Shown: positions 8,398-16,825, numbered from the stretch's first letter. The stretch: 64,000 nt of DNA from Rhizobium etli 8C-3 (GCF_001908375.1 NZ_CP017241.1:2855001-2919000); one strand, 5' to 3'. Numbers and translations are program-made. The notes: generated from the letters alone by a model not told the origin.

Positions 8398-9648
8398 CTA
8401 CTCCGCCGCGACGAGATCTCGCCTTGTCGCAATCGCCACGCTGATGAATGCGACCATGCCGGCGGTCCCGAGGGCAGCGATCGCGAACAAGGAAAGGCCG
8501 ATCCCGAAGCTTTGCATCGCCGCCGCGAAGGCGAACGGCGCTGCCGCACCGAGCGCGAGCCTCGCGGCCGCCATCTTGCCCGTGATCGCCCCGTACCCAT
8601 CGCTGCCGAACAGATAGAGCGGAAGGCTCCCTTGAGCGATGGAATTGATTCCCGATCCGAGTCCAAGGCAGATGGCGAACGCAGCCGCGCCCGGCAGCGA
8701 GTTCCCCGTCACGGCAAGGACCACGATGCCGAGGACCATTAGCGCAGCCGAGATAACTGCAAGCATCGGCGGAGAGAGGCTCGTGCCGAATATCATGTTG
8801 ACGAGACGGCTCATGACCTGAGCAGGGCCGAAGAGCGAGCCGATCACCACGGCTGTAGTACCCAGTCCCAGCGTGCCGAGCATGGGAACCATATGGGCGA
8901 GGACGGAGGCCAAAGTGAAGCCTAGGATGGCGAAGGCAGCAGAGACGACGATCATCGCGCCGCGGCGCCTTTCCGGCGAAACCGCACCCACCACGTGCTC
9001 GCGCGCCCGATTGACACCTCGAACACCTTCAGCCTTGCCCTTCCTCGCCATCCAGAGATGCAGCGGCATGCAGACGAACAGATTGAGGGCCGCGAAGACC
9101 AGATAGATTTCCCGCCATGTGAGATATCCGACCAAGGCGGCGGTGATCGGCCAGAAGATCGTCGAGGCAAAGCCACCGATCAGTGTGAGGTAGGTTATGC
9201 TTCGCGATGCCGTCCTGGGATCGCTTTGCACCAGTGCCGCGAATGCAGCCTGATACTGGACCATTCCCGAGGAGATTTCGATGAGGATGATGGCAAGAGC
9301 GAACACGAACACGGAGGGTGACCACGCGCACAGTGCAAGCGTCAGCGCGGACAGAGCCGATCCGATGGTCAGGATAGTGGCTGCGCCCATCCGGTCCATC
9401 TGCTTTCCGATATACGTCGCGGACAATCCGACGATGAACAGCGATGCCGAAAATATCCCGAAGACCTGTGCAAGCGTCAGCCCGAGATCCTCGGCCATTT
9501 CCGGCGCCAGGATGCTGAAGCTGTAGTAGAGCGTGCCGTAGCCGATGATCTGGGTCATGCCGAGGGCGGAGACGATAGCGGCCGGGATCTTGCTGTCACG
9601 CAACGGCATCATCCTTGCTGGTGGCTTCTCCGGTTGGGCAGCAGCCAT
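8398..9648 (-). CDS. MFS efflux transporter, ArsK-like
   Basis: 416 residues with about twelve hydrophobic segments and an MFS layout (QIIGYGTLYYSFSILAPEMA in TM1, a cytoplasmic loop about residues 200-225, LYLFGSDGYGAITGKM before the last pairs). It is encoded behind, and overlapping by 53 bp, a second arsR, so arsenic(III) or organoarsenical export is likely. The best-known MFS pump in this setting in Rhizobiaceae is ArsK. The start is uncertain: ATG at 9648 has a GGTGGA upstream; ATG 9612/9609 would shorten it by 12-13 residues and reduce the overlap. A decayed paralogue of its 3' third lies at 13665-14098. Confidence 0.8.
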   Translation of the reverse strand: MAAAQPEKPPARMMPLRDSKIPAAIVSALGMTQIIGYGTLYYSFSILAPEMAEDLGLTLAQVFGIFSASLFIVGLSATYIGKQMDRMGAATILTIGSALSALTLALCAWSPSVFVFALAIILIEISSGMVQYQAAFAALVQSDPRTASRSITYLTLIGGFASTIFWPITAALVGYLTWREIYLVFAALNLFVCMPLHLWMARKGKAEGVRGVNRAREHVVGAVSPERRRGAMIVVSAAFAILGFTLASVLAHMVPMLGTLGLGTTAVVIGSLFGPAQVMSRLVNMIFGTSLSPPMLAVISAALMVLGIVVLAVTGNSLPGAAAFAICLGLGSGINSIAQGSLPLYLFGSDGYGAITGKMAAARLALGAAAPFAFAAAMQSFGIGLSLFAIAALGTAGMVAFISVAIATRRDLVAAE

Positions 9649-9964
9649 CTTGGCGATCCACCGTCTCCCGGACCGCGGGGTGGCCCGCGCAGCAGTCCTC
9701 CATCAGAAACTTAACGAGAGCAGCCAGGGAGTCGTAGCTGGCACTGTAGACGATCGAACGAGATTTGCGCCGCTGCAGGATCAGGCCTGCGCGTTCGAGT
9801 TCCTTCAGATGGAACGACACATTCGATGGGCTGACACCCATCCGCGCTGCAATGAGGCCTGCGGCGAGTCCCTCCGGCCCCCCGACGACCAGCGTCCTCA
9901 CGATGCCGAGGCGGGTCTCCTGAGAGAGTGCGGCGAATGAAGAGAGGGCTTGACGTTCATCCAT
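9596..9964 (-). CDS. arsR: ArsR-family metalloregulator (second copy)
   Basis: 122 residues. The winged helix region is SQETRLGIVRTLVVGGPEGLAAGLIAARMGVSPSNVSFHLKELERAGLI, and a C-terminal thiol site is formed by MEDCC (about residue 90) and DGCC (about residue 108). It differs clearly from the first ArsR (4748), so the two probably bind different operators. It is divergent from the DUF6428 gene with a 42-bp spacer and transcribed ahead of the MFS gene, so it likely controls both directions. Confidence 0.9.
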   Translation of the reverse strand: MDERQALSSFAALSQETRLGIVRTLVVGGPEGLAAGLIAARMGVSPSNVSFHLKELERAGLILQRRKSRSIVYSASYDSLAALVKFLMEDCCAGHPAVRETVDRQDGCCPTGEATSKDDAVA

Positions 9965-9965
9965 A

Positions 9966-9991
9966 TTTCAATATTCCTTGAATCATTGAAA
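9966..9991. promoter_or_regulatory. Divergent operator for the second ArsR
   Basis: Inverted repeat TTTCAAT (9966-9972) / ATTGAAA (9985-9991) in the 42-bp gap between the arsR and DUF6428 starts. The AT-rich centre and spacing suit an ArsR dimer site controlling both promoters. The repeat sequence differs from the operator of the first arsR. Confidence 0.55.
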
Positions 9992-10006
9992 CAAGGAGTA
10001 GCGCAC

Positions 10007-10519
10007 ATGAACGCGATCGACAAGAAGCTTTCGACCGACATCACGCTCGGCCATCTTCTCGATGCCCTGGCGGCCGCGCCGGATGCACCTGTCGTCTTCC
10101 ACTACGGCGGCACCCCGGTAAAGGCGGGCTATCACGTGACCGAGGTGAAGGCGGGGCAGTTCTCGGCCCTCGACTGCGGCGCAAATCCCGAAGCATGGTC
10201 GGAGATTTTCGTGCAACTCTGGGACATCGACGGGGATGGGCGGACGCACATGCCCGCAGGGAAGTTCGCTACGATCATCCGGAAGGTGTCGGATCATGTC
10301 CGGCTTGAGCCATCCGCAAAGCTCACGTTCGAGGTCAGCGACGGTGTGAGGCCGATGGCGCTGTATTGTGCCCAGCCGCCTCGCTTGAAAGGAGGTTCGT
10401 TCGAGGTCATCCTCGATGCCCGACCATCGAGCTACAAACCACGCGACCGATGGCTGGCCGAGGAAAAGGCCAAGACTGCGTGCTGTGGGCCATCGTCCGG
10501 CACAGACTGCTGCGCCTGA
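10007..10519 (+). CDS. DUF6428 family protein
   Basis: 170 residues, soluble, with the conserved blocks FHYGG-PVKAGYHVTEVK (residues ~31-47), ALDCG.NPE.W.E...QLWD, LTFEVSDG.RPMALYC and a cysteine-containing tail (CCGPSS..CC). This uncharacterised family is found beside arsR genes in many alphaproteobacteria, which with the C-terminal cysteines suggests an arsenic-related or metal-binding role; the function is unknown. A GGAG Shine-Dalgarno sequence sits nine bases before the ATG at 10007. A broken second copy lies at 14195-14515. Confidence 0.82.
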   Translation: MNAIDKKLSTDITLGHLLDALAAAPDAPVVFHYGGTPVKAGYHVTEVKAGQFSALDCGANPEAWSEIFVQLWDIDGDGRTHMPAGKFATIIRKVSDHVRLEPSAKLTFEVSDGVRPMALYCAQPPRLKGGSFEVILDARPSSYKPRDRWLAEEKAKTACCGPSSGTDCCA

Positions 10520-10913
10520 CTGCGCGGGCGCTGAAAACAGAATGGCGGGGCGAAACCGAACCGGCCTGTCAGTTCATTTGAAAGACACATCAGATCAGCC
10601 AGAACGAAGCGTCTGCACTTCGCATCGCTTCCTTCGGAGAGAGCTCCAGGATCTCTGCACCCGGCAGCTCCAGTCGAGGGGCAAGTTCGTCGGCAAGCAT
10701 CAGTCAGGCATTTTCGATGCCGCTGGAGGATGTCCCTGCGCTGGCACTGCTCCCGGTAAACCTATGATTTCAAGGTGGCCGAGGGTGAGCATGATAAGGC
10801 CGCAGCCGCCATTTTTGGTCTTCGATTAAAGAGGAATGCGTCAGAAAATGGCCAAGATCAACGTGTCCGGTTCAGGCAGCGACGACGTGGCATCGTGATT
10901 TGATCCGGCAGTA
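10520..10913. other. 394-bp stretch without a recognised gene
   Basis: Short open frames on the plus strand show no family resemblance and no start signals. It lies between the DUF6428 gene and the convergent response-regulator gene; probably non-coding or remnant sequence. Confidence 0.4.
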
Positions 10914-11327
10914 CTACTTGCCATTCTCAGCGTCGCCCCTGTCGGGAACAGCCATCGAACTCTCGTTGAGCAGCTGCGAGATCGCTGTGACCAATTGCGC
11001 GAGGGCGAACGGCTTTTGAAGCATGATACTGTTCGGCACGCCTTTCGACGCCCAGTCGGCCGCACTGTCGCCACTCGTGTAGACGACCGGCGTTAGCGGC
11101 TCGATTTCCCGCGCAGCGCGGGCCACTTCCCAGCCGTCAGGCCCGTCGCCCAGTCGAATATCTGTAATCAATCCCTGCACAGGCGGATCGGCCGCGGCCA
11201 GATACTGTATAGCCTTTCGTCCGTCTGCGACGGTGCGCACCTCAAAGCCCGCGTCAGCAAGCGCATCCTCGAAGACGTTGAGCACCGACGCCTCGTCATC
11301 GACGAGCAGTATTGTGACCGGATCCAT
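10914..11327 (-). CDS. Single-domain response regulator, EcfG-controlled
   Basis: 137 residues, one receiver domain only. The acidic pair is in LLVDDEAS, the phospho-acceptor Asp in LITDIRLGDGPDG, Thr/Ser in VVYTSGDS, and Lys in LQKPF. There is no output domain. A perfect EcfG promoter ends 37 bases upstream, which rules out the longer frame beginning at 11372 (inside the promoter) and supports MDPVTILLVDDE as the start. Single-domain receivers under stress-sigma control modulate PhyR phosphorylation in other alphaproteobacteria (SdrG, MrrA, LovR); the same role here is inference. Confidence 0.85.
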   Translation of the reverse strand: MDPVTILLVDDEASVLNVFEDALADAGFEVRTVADGRKAIQYLAAADPPVQGLITDIRLGDGPDGWEVARAAREIEPLTPVVYTSGDSAADWASKGVPNSIMLQKPFALAQLVTAISQLLNESSMAVPDRGDAENGK

Positions 11328-11363
11328 CTGGCGTTGTCCCCCCAAAACAAAGGCTGGTTCGGC

Positions 11364-11388
11364 AACGCGCAATTGGGGAAACAGTTCC
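11364..11388 (-). promoter_or_regulatory. EcfG-type promoter of the response regulator
   Basis: On the minus strand GGAAC (11388-11384), a 16-nt spacer, CGTT (11367-11364): a perfect match to the alphaproteobacterial general-stress sigma consensus. Confidence 0.8.
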
Positions 11389-11749
11389 GCTAACGATCGT
11401 CTTGAATGGGGAAAGGGTCAGCGCCATCGACTTTACCGCACCTGCGCCCGTCTGCGATTCAATCAGACAATCGCTCTTCCGTTGCCTGCAACTGCCCTCG
11501 GAAGTTCGTCGCAAACACATGATAAAGACGGCCCTCGCCGCCGCTCTTGAAAAAGGACGTGAAAGCGAACCCATCAAGTGCGACGGCGTGAGGCGCAATT
11601 GCTTGAAACAGAAGCGTCGGCTGCACCCGATCAGGCAATCGCCAAACGGTCGGCTGATTCTTTCGAAATCCTGCTGAGTTCGGCCGCATTCGCATTTGAA
11701 CAAAACCCCGCTTCCGCTGGTTATCCTGCAGAATCGCGAGAAAACGACG
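11389..11749. other. 361-bp intergenic stretch before the MscS gene
   Basis: Divergent spacer between the response regulator and the MscS-type gene. Apart from the EcfG box at its left edge I see no gene. The open frame that extends the MscS protein upstream to 11696 lacks a ribosome site. Confidence 0.4.
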
Positions 11750-13096
11750 ATGGATTTCCTAGAGGCGATCAACGCTGCCGGATCCTGGCTGCAGGCTTTC
11801 CTTCTCAATGAGTGGACGCTCTATCAGTCCGCCCTGATTGTCGGCGGTTACCTGCTTTCCGGCTGGCTTGCAAAACGAATCGAGCCTGCACTGGAATCGC
11901 GCGCCCGCACGATCAAGGGAAATCCGGATCTTCTTCGCGTCATCATCGCTTTCATGCGGCGAACGCGGTGGCTTTTTCTGATTGTGCTGCTGGCGATTGC
12001 GGATGTGGTGCTTTTGCGATTTGCCTGGCCATCGCACCGCTGGCTGGTGGCGACAGCCCTCACACTCGTGGTGGCGTGGTTCGTTATCTCGGTGCTCACG
12101 CGCATCATCCGAAACCAGATGCTGGCGCGTGTCGTTGCCGCTGCCGGCTGGCTCTACTTCGCGCTTTACGCGCTTGGACTGGATCGCGCACTCCTGGCAG
12201 CACTCGATGGTATTGCCGTCAATCTCGGCGCCGTCCGCCTGTCAATGCTGCTCGTCCTGAAGGCCATCATCCTTTCCGTCGCGCTGATATGGCTTGCAGT
12301 TCTCATCGGCAACATGTCGTCGAACTGGATCCAGAAGTCTGCGGATCTGACGCCCTCCTTGAAGGTTCTCATCAGCAAACTGATAAAGATAGGGCTGATT
12401 GTCTTTGCGGGAACGATCGCCTTGTCTGCAACAGGCATTGACCTGACGGCGCTCACGGTTTTTTCAGGTGCTGTCGGCGTAGGCATTGGTTTCGGCCTGC
12501 AGAAGGTCGTCTCCAATTTCATATCCGGAATCATCATCCTGCTCGATAAATCCATCAAACCGGGCGACACAATTACGCTAGGGGAGACTTTCGGCTCCAT
12601 CCGCGACCTGCGCTCCCGCTTCGTTTCCGTCATCACGAGAGATGGCAAGGAATACCTCATTCCGAACGAAGACTTCATTTCCCAGCAAGTCGTCAACTGG
12701 TCGTTTTCCAGCGAGTATGTCCGCATCGAGGTTGATTTCGGAACCTCGTATGACAGCGATCCGCGCGAGGTTTCCCGCATCGCGATCGAGGCCGCCAAGA
12801 CTATTCCGCGGGTTTCCGGCACCTACGCCCAGCCGGTCTGCTGGATGACGGCCTTTGGGGCTTCTTCGATCGATTTCAAATTGAGATTCTGGATCTCCGA
12901 CCCGAGCAACGGGCTCACCAACGTGCGCGGTGAAGTACTCATGGCATTATGGGATGCATTCAAGGCAGCCGGCATATCGATCCCGTTCCCGCACCGCGAA
13001 ATCATCATGAAGACACCTGTCGAGCTTGCCCGCGCATCTGTTCGGCAACGCCAAGATGATGACTGCGCTTCCGGCAGCTCAAGATCCGGGAACTGA
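11750..13096 (+). CDS. MscS-family mechanosensitive channel
   Basis: 448 residues, inner membrane. About five to six N-terminal helices are followed by the pore-lining helix GAVGVGIGFGLQKVVSNFISGIIILLDKSIKPGDTI (about residues 245-285), the hallmark of MscS, and then the beta and alpha/beta vestibule domains ending with FPHREI. It opens under membrane tension to release solutes. It is longer than E. coli MscS (286 aa) by extra N-terminal helices. I start at 11750 (MDFLEAINAAGSW). It ends inside the EcfG promoter of the next gene. Confidence 0.88.
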   Translation: MDFLEAINAAGSWLQAFLLNEWTLYQSALIVGGYLLSGWLAKRIEPALESRARTIKGNPDLLRVIIAFMRRTRWLFLIVLLAIADVVLLRFAWPSHRWLVATALTLVVAWFVISVLTRIIRNQMLARVVAAAGWLYFALYALGLDRALLAALDGIAVNLGAVRLSMLLVLKAIILSVALIWLAVLIGNMSSNWIQKSADLTPSLKVLISKLIKIGLIVFAGTIALSATGIDLTALTVFSGAVGVGIGFGLQKVVSNFISGIIILLDKSIKPGDTITLGETFGSIRDLRSRFVSVITRDGKEYLIPNEDFISQQVVNWSFSSEYVRIEVDFGTSYDSDPREVSRIAIEAAKTIPRVSGTYAQPVCWMTAFGASSIDFKLRFWISDPSNGLTNVRGEVLMALWDAFKAAGISIPFPHREIIMKTPVELARASVRQRQDDDCASGSSRSGN

Positions 13097-13113
13097 ACTG
13101 CCTCAAAGACGTT
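13089..13113 (+). promoter_or_regulatory. EcfG-type promoter of the exported protein gene
   Basis: GGAAC (13089-13093), 16-nt spacer, CGTT (13110-13113), overlapping the end of the MscS gene and 28 bases before the ATG of the next gene. Confidence 0.8.
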
Positions 13114-13141
13114 CGGCAATATTGCTCACGAGGTCACCGCC

Positions 13142-13648
13142 ATGCGCTGCGCCGTTTTCTCGCTCTCCCTCGCACTCGCCTGCTCCCAGCCACATGCCGC
13201 AGCCGCTCAGGAAGCCGATTTCCTCCGGTCGCTTTCCGGAAACTGGCAAGGCACAGGCCAGGTGCTGATGCGGATCGGCAGCGATCCGGTCAACGTGCGG
13301 TGCAGCTTTGCAACGAGGGCGGGCCTAGCCAACTTCTCCATGAACGGGAGCTGCCGGGGCTTTATCGTCGTGCGCCGGGCCGTTTCGGCGAACCTGAGGG
13401 TCAGCGGCGGGCGCTATTCCGGGACATATGTCGGACCGATGGGTCTGCCATCTGCGCTTTCTGGAAGCCGCCGCGGAAACGCCATCAATCTTTCCGTACG
13501 CTGGGCCCGCCCCGTTAACGGCGACCGGAACGCCACCATGACGATCGAGAAGATCGGGGCGGACGGCCTGCGTCTGCTGACGGTCGATCGCGACCATGCG
13601 ACCGGAAGATCGGTCATCACCAGCAACATCGATCTTAGGCGTCAGTGA
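13142..13648 (+). CDS. Exported protein of unknown function, stress-regulated
   Basis: 168 residues. A clear Sec signal peptide (MRCAVFSLSLALACSQPHAAAAQ, cleavage near AAA-QE) precedes a compact domain rich in beta strands: FLRSLSGNWQGTGQVLM..., VRCSFATR, MNGSCRGFIVVRRAVSANL, GRYSGTYVGPMG. The SGNWxGxG opening is lipocalin/calycin-like and recurs in rhizobial exported proteins of unknown role. Two cysteines in the mature part could pair. The perfect EcfG promoter upstream makes it a periplasmic member of the general stress regulon. Confidence 0.75.
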   Translation: MRCAVFSLSLALACSQPHAAAAQEADFLRSLSGNWQGTGQVLMRIGSDPVNVRCSFATRAGLANFSMNGSCRGFIVVRRAVSANLRVSGGRYSGTYVGPMGLPSALSGSRRGNAINLSVRWARPVNGDRNATMTIEKIGADGLRLLTVDRDHATGRSVITSNIDLRRQ

Positions 13649-13664
13649 ACTTGCGCAAGCCTGC

Positions 13665-14098
13665 TCAGCCGGTTCTGTCAATTGCCCGTCCGCCCCGGCC
13701 GCTTCCGAGGCCGATCCGTTTCTGGCGAGCTGCCCGATGACCACCAGCACGAGCACGGCAAGGGCGGCTGCCGCCGATGTCATTGCCAGCGAACCCGCCG
13801 ACGCCGAGGCTGATGATCAGGTAGGCCAGCGCGAAAGGTGCGGCTGCCGACACGATCAGCCGCGCCGCCATGACCTGGACCTGCATTTTTCCATACCCGT
13901 CGCTTCCGAAGAGAATAAGGGCAAGCGCTCCCGTAACGGCCGCTCCCCCGCCCGACGGCGATTGCGAATGCGACGGCGCCGGCAACGGAAGGCGGTCGGG
14001 ATGAGCAGGAACACCGCTGCCGACATAAGCGTGGCCGCTCTGATGGCAAGCTTGAGCGGCGGCAGGTTCACGGCAAAGAGCATGACAGCGAGACGGCG
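13665..14098 (-). pseudogene. Decayed 3' part of an ArsK-like MFS gene
   Basis: Read across three frames, the minus strand gives LAVMLFAVNLPPLKLAIRAATLM, then GAVAFAIAVGRGSG, then LILFGSDGYGKMQ..MAARLIVSAAAPFALA, then ALAVLVLVVIGQLARNG. These align in order with the last third of the intact MFS protein at 8398-9648. At least three frameshifts separate the pieces, and the N-terminal two thirds are absent. It directly abuts an arsR remnant. Confidence 0.8.
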
Positions 14099-14185
14099 TC
14101 TTCTCCGCGACCATGCCGGCGGCCATGCCGTCTGGACCGGCGACCACCAGCATCCGGACGATCTGCAGGCGGGGCGGAAGCCAAG
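14099..14185 (-). pseudogene. Fragment of an arsR gene
   Basis: The minus strand reads RLQIVRMLVVAGPDGMAAGMVAEK, matching RLGIVRTLVVGGPEGLAAGLIAAR of the second ArsR (9596-9964). Only about 25 codons remain; the start, DNA-recognition helix and thiol site are gone. It is joined directly to the MFS fragment. Confidence 0.7.
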
Positions 14186-14189
14186 GATA

Positions 14190-14515
14190 CGCCCTTGGTG
14201 TCCATTCCGATGAAACCGGGCTACCAAGTAACCGAAGTCAAGGCCGGCGAGTTCGCAGCGCTCGACTGCGGCGCCATCCGGAAGCATGGCGAGAGATTTT
14301 CTTCCAACTATGGGACTTCGAAGAGAACGGCAGCACGTATATGCCGGCGAGATGTCGAGCTCGATGGGTCTGCCAGGCTGACATTCGAAGTCAGCGACGG
14401 CGTGCGGCCAATGCAGCTTTACTGCGCGGCCATGCCGGCCTTGCTGGGCTGTGCTGTGCACGTCGAACTTGCGCCGCGCCCGGCAGGCTGCATGCCGCGC
14501 GACCGCTGGCTCTGA
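14190..14515 (+). pseudogene. Broken DUF6428 gene
   Basis: Two frames together give PMKPGYQVTEVKAGEFAALDCGA, then HPEAWREIFFQLWDFEENGSTYMPA, then ARLTFEVSDGVRPMQLYCA...PRDRWL, collinear with the intact protein at 10007-10519. There are two frameshifts, a deletion of about 18 codons in the middle, and the first ~30 codons are lost. The stop at 14513-14515 interrupts before the cysteine tail. Confidence 0.82.
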
Positions 14516-14646
14516 GAAGAAGCACGCAAGACTGACGCCTGCTGCAGGCCCACGCATGGAAAAATCCCTGCTGGCGGCATCTCCGGCCCTTGTTAATCAT
14601 ATTGGGCAGGTTGATATGTCGCCGGGACACTGCCGTTATACGTGCC

Positions 14647-14955
14647 ATGAGGTTTGTGCTGTTTTACATTGTAACGTGCGTTTCCGTCAGCCTTGCTCTG
14701 GGCATTGCCATATATCCGATCTTTGGTACGGCCCCGGGGCGGGCTCATGGTCCATCGCTCCAAAGTACCCGTGTTCAAGCAGCCGGAACGGCGGGCAAGA
14801 CCTCTCGCCTGACGTCTTGCGCCAATGTCTCGTCCTGCCGCCGGGCGCCATCGAGCGCAACTCCGAACGACGCTTTTCGTTTCCGCCCACCGGTGTCTGT
14901 GCCGGCCTCTCCTCTCACCCCGTCGGCGGATGCGCCGGCGAGGCGTGAGCTCTAA
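14647..14955 (+). CDS. Possible small membrane protein, unrecognised
   Basis: 102 codons open from ATG 14647. The first ~28 residues (MRFVLFYIVTCVSVSLALGIAIYPIFG) form one good hydrophobic segment that could be a membrane anchor or signal. The rest is Ser/Pro/Ala/Arg-rich and looks disordered or non-coding. No family recognised and no strong ribosome site. It may be an opportunistic frame in a 570-bp gap between the decayed ars copy and the outer-membrane factor gene. Confidence 0.35.
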   Translation: MRFVLFYIVTCVSVSLALGIAIYPIFGTAPGRAHGPSLQSTRVQAAGTAGKTSRLTSCANVSSCRRAPSSATPNDAFRFRPPVSVPASPLTPSADAPARREL

Positions 14956-15086
14956 ATGGTTGCCCGGCCCCAGATGAAACCTGCCGCATCGCCGCATTCC
15001 GGCAGCAGGCCTACCGAATGGGCAGATGCGAACGTTTCATTAACCACGTCTAGCGTACTTTCGGCAAAACCAAGGAGGTCGGCAGG

Positions 15087-16544
15087 TTGAGGGGGCGAAT
15101 GGCATTAGCTCGTAGCGCAGCATGTTGCGTAGTCGCGTCTTTGCTGGCTGGCTGCGTGAGCGGACCGGACCACACGCCTCCGGAGATGCCGCTGCCGGCG
15201 AAGTTCGGTGAAGGCAGCAACAAGAATATCGGTGATGTAGCGACGGTGGCCTGGTGGTCGGCCTTTCGCGACAGGCAGCTTGACAGCCTGGTTGCGCGCG
15301 GCATCGACCAGAACCTCGACGTTCTGCAGGCGATGGAACGCATCAATGCGGCGTCCTCCAATGTGACGGTCGCCGGGGCTGGCTCGCTGCCGAGCCTGGT
15401 CGTCGGCGCCTCGCACACGGTGTCGGGCCAGATGGGCTCGGAGCGCACCCGGGTGGGTGCGACCAACACCTCTGGCGGCGAGGCCAATGTCTCCTGGCTG
15501 CTCGATCTCTTCGGCCAGTACCGGCGCTCCAAGGAAAGCGCGCTTGCCTCGCTCGATTCGGCCTATGCCAGCGCCGACGTGGCCCGGCTTGCCTTCCTGC
15601 AGGATCTCGTCTCGACCTATATCGACGCCCGCTTCTACCAGGAGCGCATTGCGCTGTCGAAGGCCAACCTGCAATCGCGCCGGGAGACCTACGATCTCAC
15701 CAAGTTCCAGCTGGAAGCCGGTGCCGCCTCCAGGCTCGACGTCGTCCAGGCCGAGGGCCTGGTGCAGTCGACGCAGGCTGAAATTCCCGGCCTGGAAACC
15801 AATTTCCGCGTCTCGGCGCATCACATCGCCACGCTGCTCGGCCTGCCGGCCTCCTCGCTGATGGCCGAGTTGCAGAAGGGAGCCGCCCAGCCGGTCTACC
15901 GTGCCGGCATCATCTCCGGCATCCCGGCCGACCTGATCCGCAACCGTCCCGACATCCGCGTGGCCGAGCGCAATCTGGCAGCGGCGACCGCCAATATCGG
16001 CGTCGCCGAATCGCAGCTTTATCCGTCGATCTCGCTGTCCGGCTCGATCTCGCCCACCTGGGTCAATGCGGCCGGTGGCAGCGGCGGCGGCCTGACCACC
16101 TGGTCCTTCGGCCCGACGCTCAGCCTGCCGATCTTCGACGGCGGCCGCCTGCGCGCCAATGTCGACATCGCCAAGTCGGACGCCAAGACCGCCTATCTCG
16201 CCTGGAAGGCAGCGGTGCTCAATGCCGTCGAGGAGGTGGAGAACGCGCTGTCGGCCGTGCGCCGCGACGCCCAGACGGTGGAAGCGCTGCGCGCCCAGGT
16301 CAAGACGACGCAGGAATCGCTGGAACTGTCGACGGCAAGCTACAAGGACGGCGCCTCCTCGCTGCTCGACGTGCTCGACGCCCAGCGCCAGGTGTCGCTG
16401 GCCCAGGCAAGCCTGGCGGCGTCCGTGCAGCAGATGGCCAGGGACTACGTCTCCCTCAACGTCGCAATCGGCGGCGGCTATGCCCCCGGCGGCAAGGTCA
16501 ACGCTGTCTCCGCCACCGTGGCAAAAGGCCCCTCAAAGAGCTGA
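15087..16544 (+). CDS. NodT-family outer-membrane efflux lipoprotein
   Basis: 485 residues of the TolC/OprM-like NodT family: lipoprotein signal with lipobox LLAGC (Cys near residue 22), two OEP repeats (about 60-250 and 270-460) with long coiled coils, and the conserved IPADLIRNRPDIRVAERNLAAATANIGVAESQLYPSISLSG block. It would form the trimeric outer-membrane tunnel of a tripartite efflux pump. No membrane-fusion protein or RND pump gene lies nearby, so it is an orphan. The TTG at 15087 is supported by AAGGAGG eight bases upstream; ATG at 15099 is the alternative. Confidence 0.9.
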   Translation: MRGRMALARSAACCVVASLLAGCVSGPDHTPPEMPLPAKFGEGSNKNIGDVATVAWWSAFRDRQLDSLVARGIDQNLDVLQAMERINAASSNVTVAGAGSLPSLVVGASHTVSGQMGSERTRVGATNTSGGEANVSWLLDLFGQYRRSKESALASLDSAYASADVARLAFLQDLVSTYIDARFYQERIALSKANLQSRRETYDLTKFQLEAGAASRLDVVQAEGLVQSTQAEIPGLETNFRVSAHHIATLLGLPASSLMAELQKGAAQPVYRAGIISGIPADLIRNRPDIRVAERNLAAATANIGVAESQLYPSISLSGSISPTWVNAAGGSGGGLTTWSFGPTLSLPIFDGGRLRANVDIAKSDAKTAYLAWKAAVLNAVEEVENALSAVRRDAQTVEALRAQVKTTQESLELSTASYKDGASSLLDVLDAQRQVSLAQASLAASVQQMARDYVSLNVAIGGGYAPGGKVNAVSATVAKGPSKS

Positions 16545-16597
16545 AAGAGCCCACGATGGACGAGAGCGCTGCGCGGCTGCACTACCAGGGGAAAAAA

Positions 16598-16630
16598 GGC
16601 TCGTCCTGCCGATTGACGAGCCCTTCTTCC
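16598..16630 (+). terminator. Terminator after the NodT-family gene
   Basis: GGCTCGTC (16598-16605) / GACGAGCC (16615-16622), preceded by a run of A and followed by a pyrimidine-rich TTCTTCCTT stretch. Confidence 0.6.
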
Positions 16631-16825
16631 TTCATCGGAGGAGTAAAGAGACGGTCTCGCAAGCGTGGTACCGTCCAAAGGCATCAGACCACGGATTTCG
16701 CCTCTTGAACATTTCTACAAACGGATGAGCCGCCTACGCCCCCGATACGCACCATGGCGATCGCGCAAACGGGCCGCTTGCGCCGGAAGAAGGGGAGGAA
16801 GAGGCCAATCGGCTATCACCCAAAG

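Noticed and set aside
549..14515. Classical integrative island with att repeats at tRNA-Arg
   Set aside because: No integrase gene and no second copy of the tRNA 3' end were seen in the window; only a loose accessory-region reading is kept.
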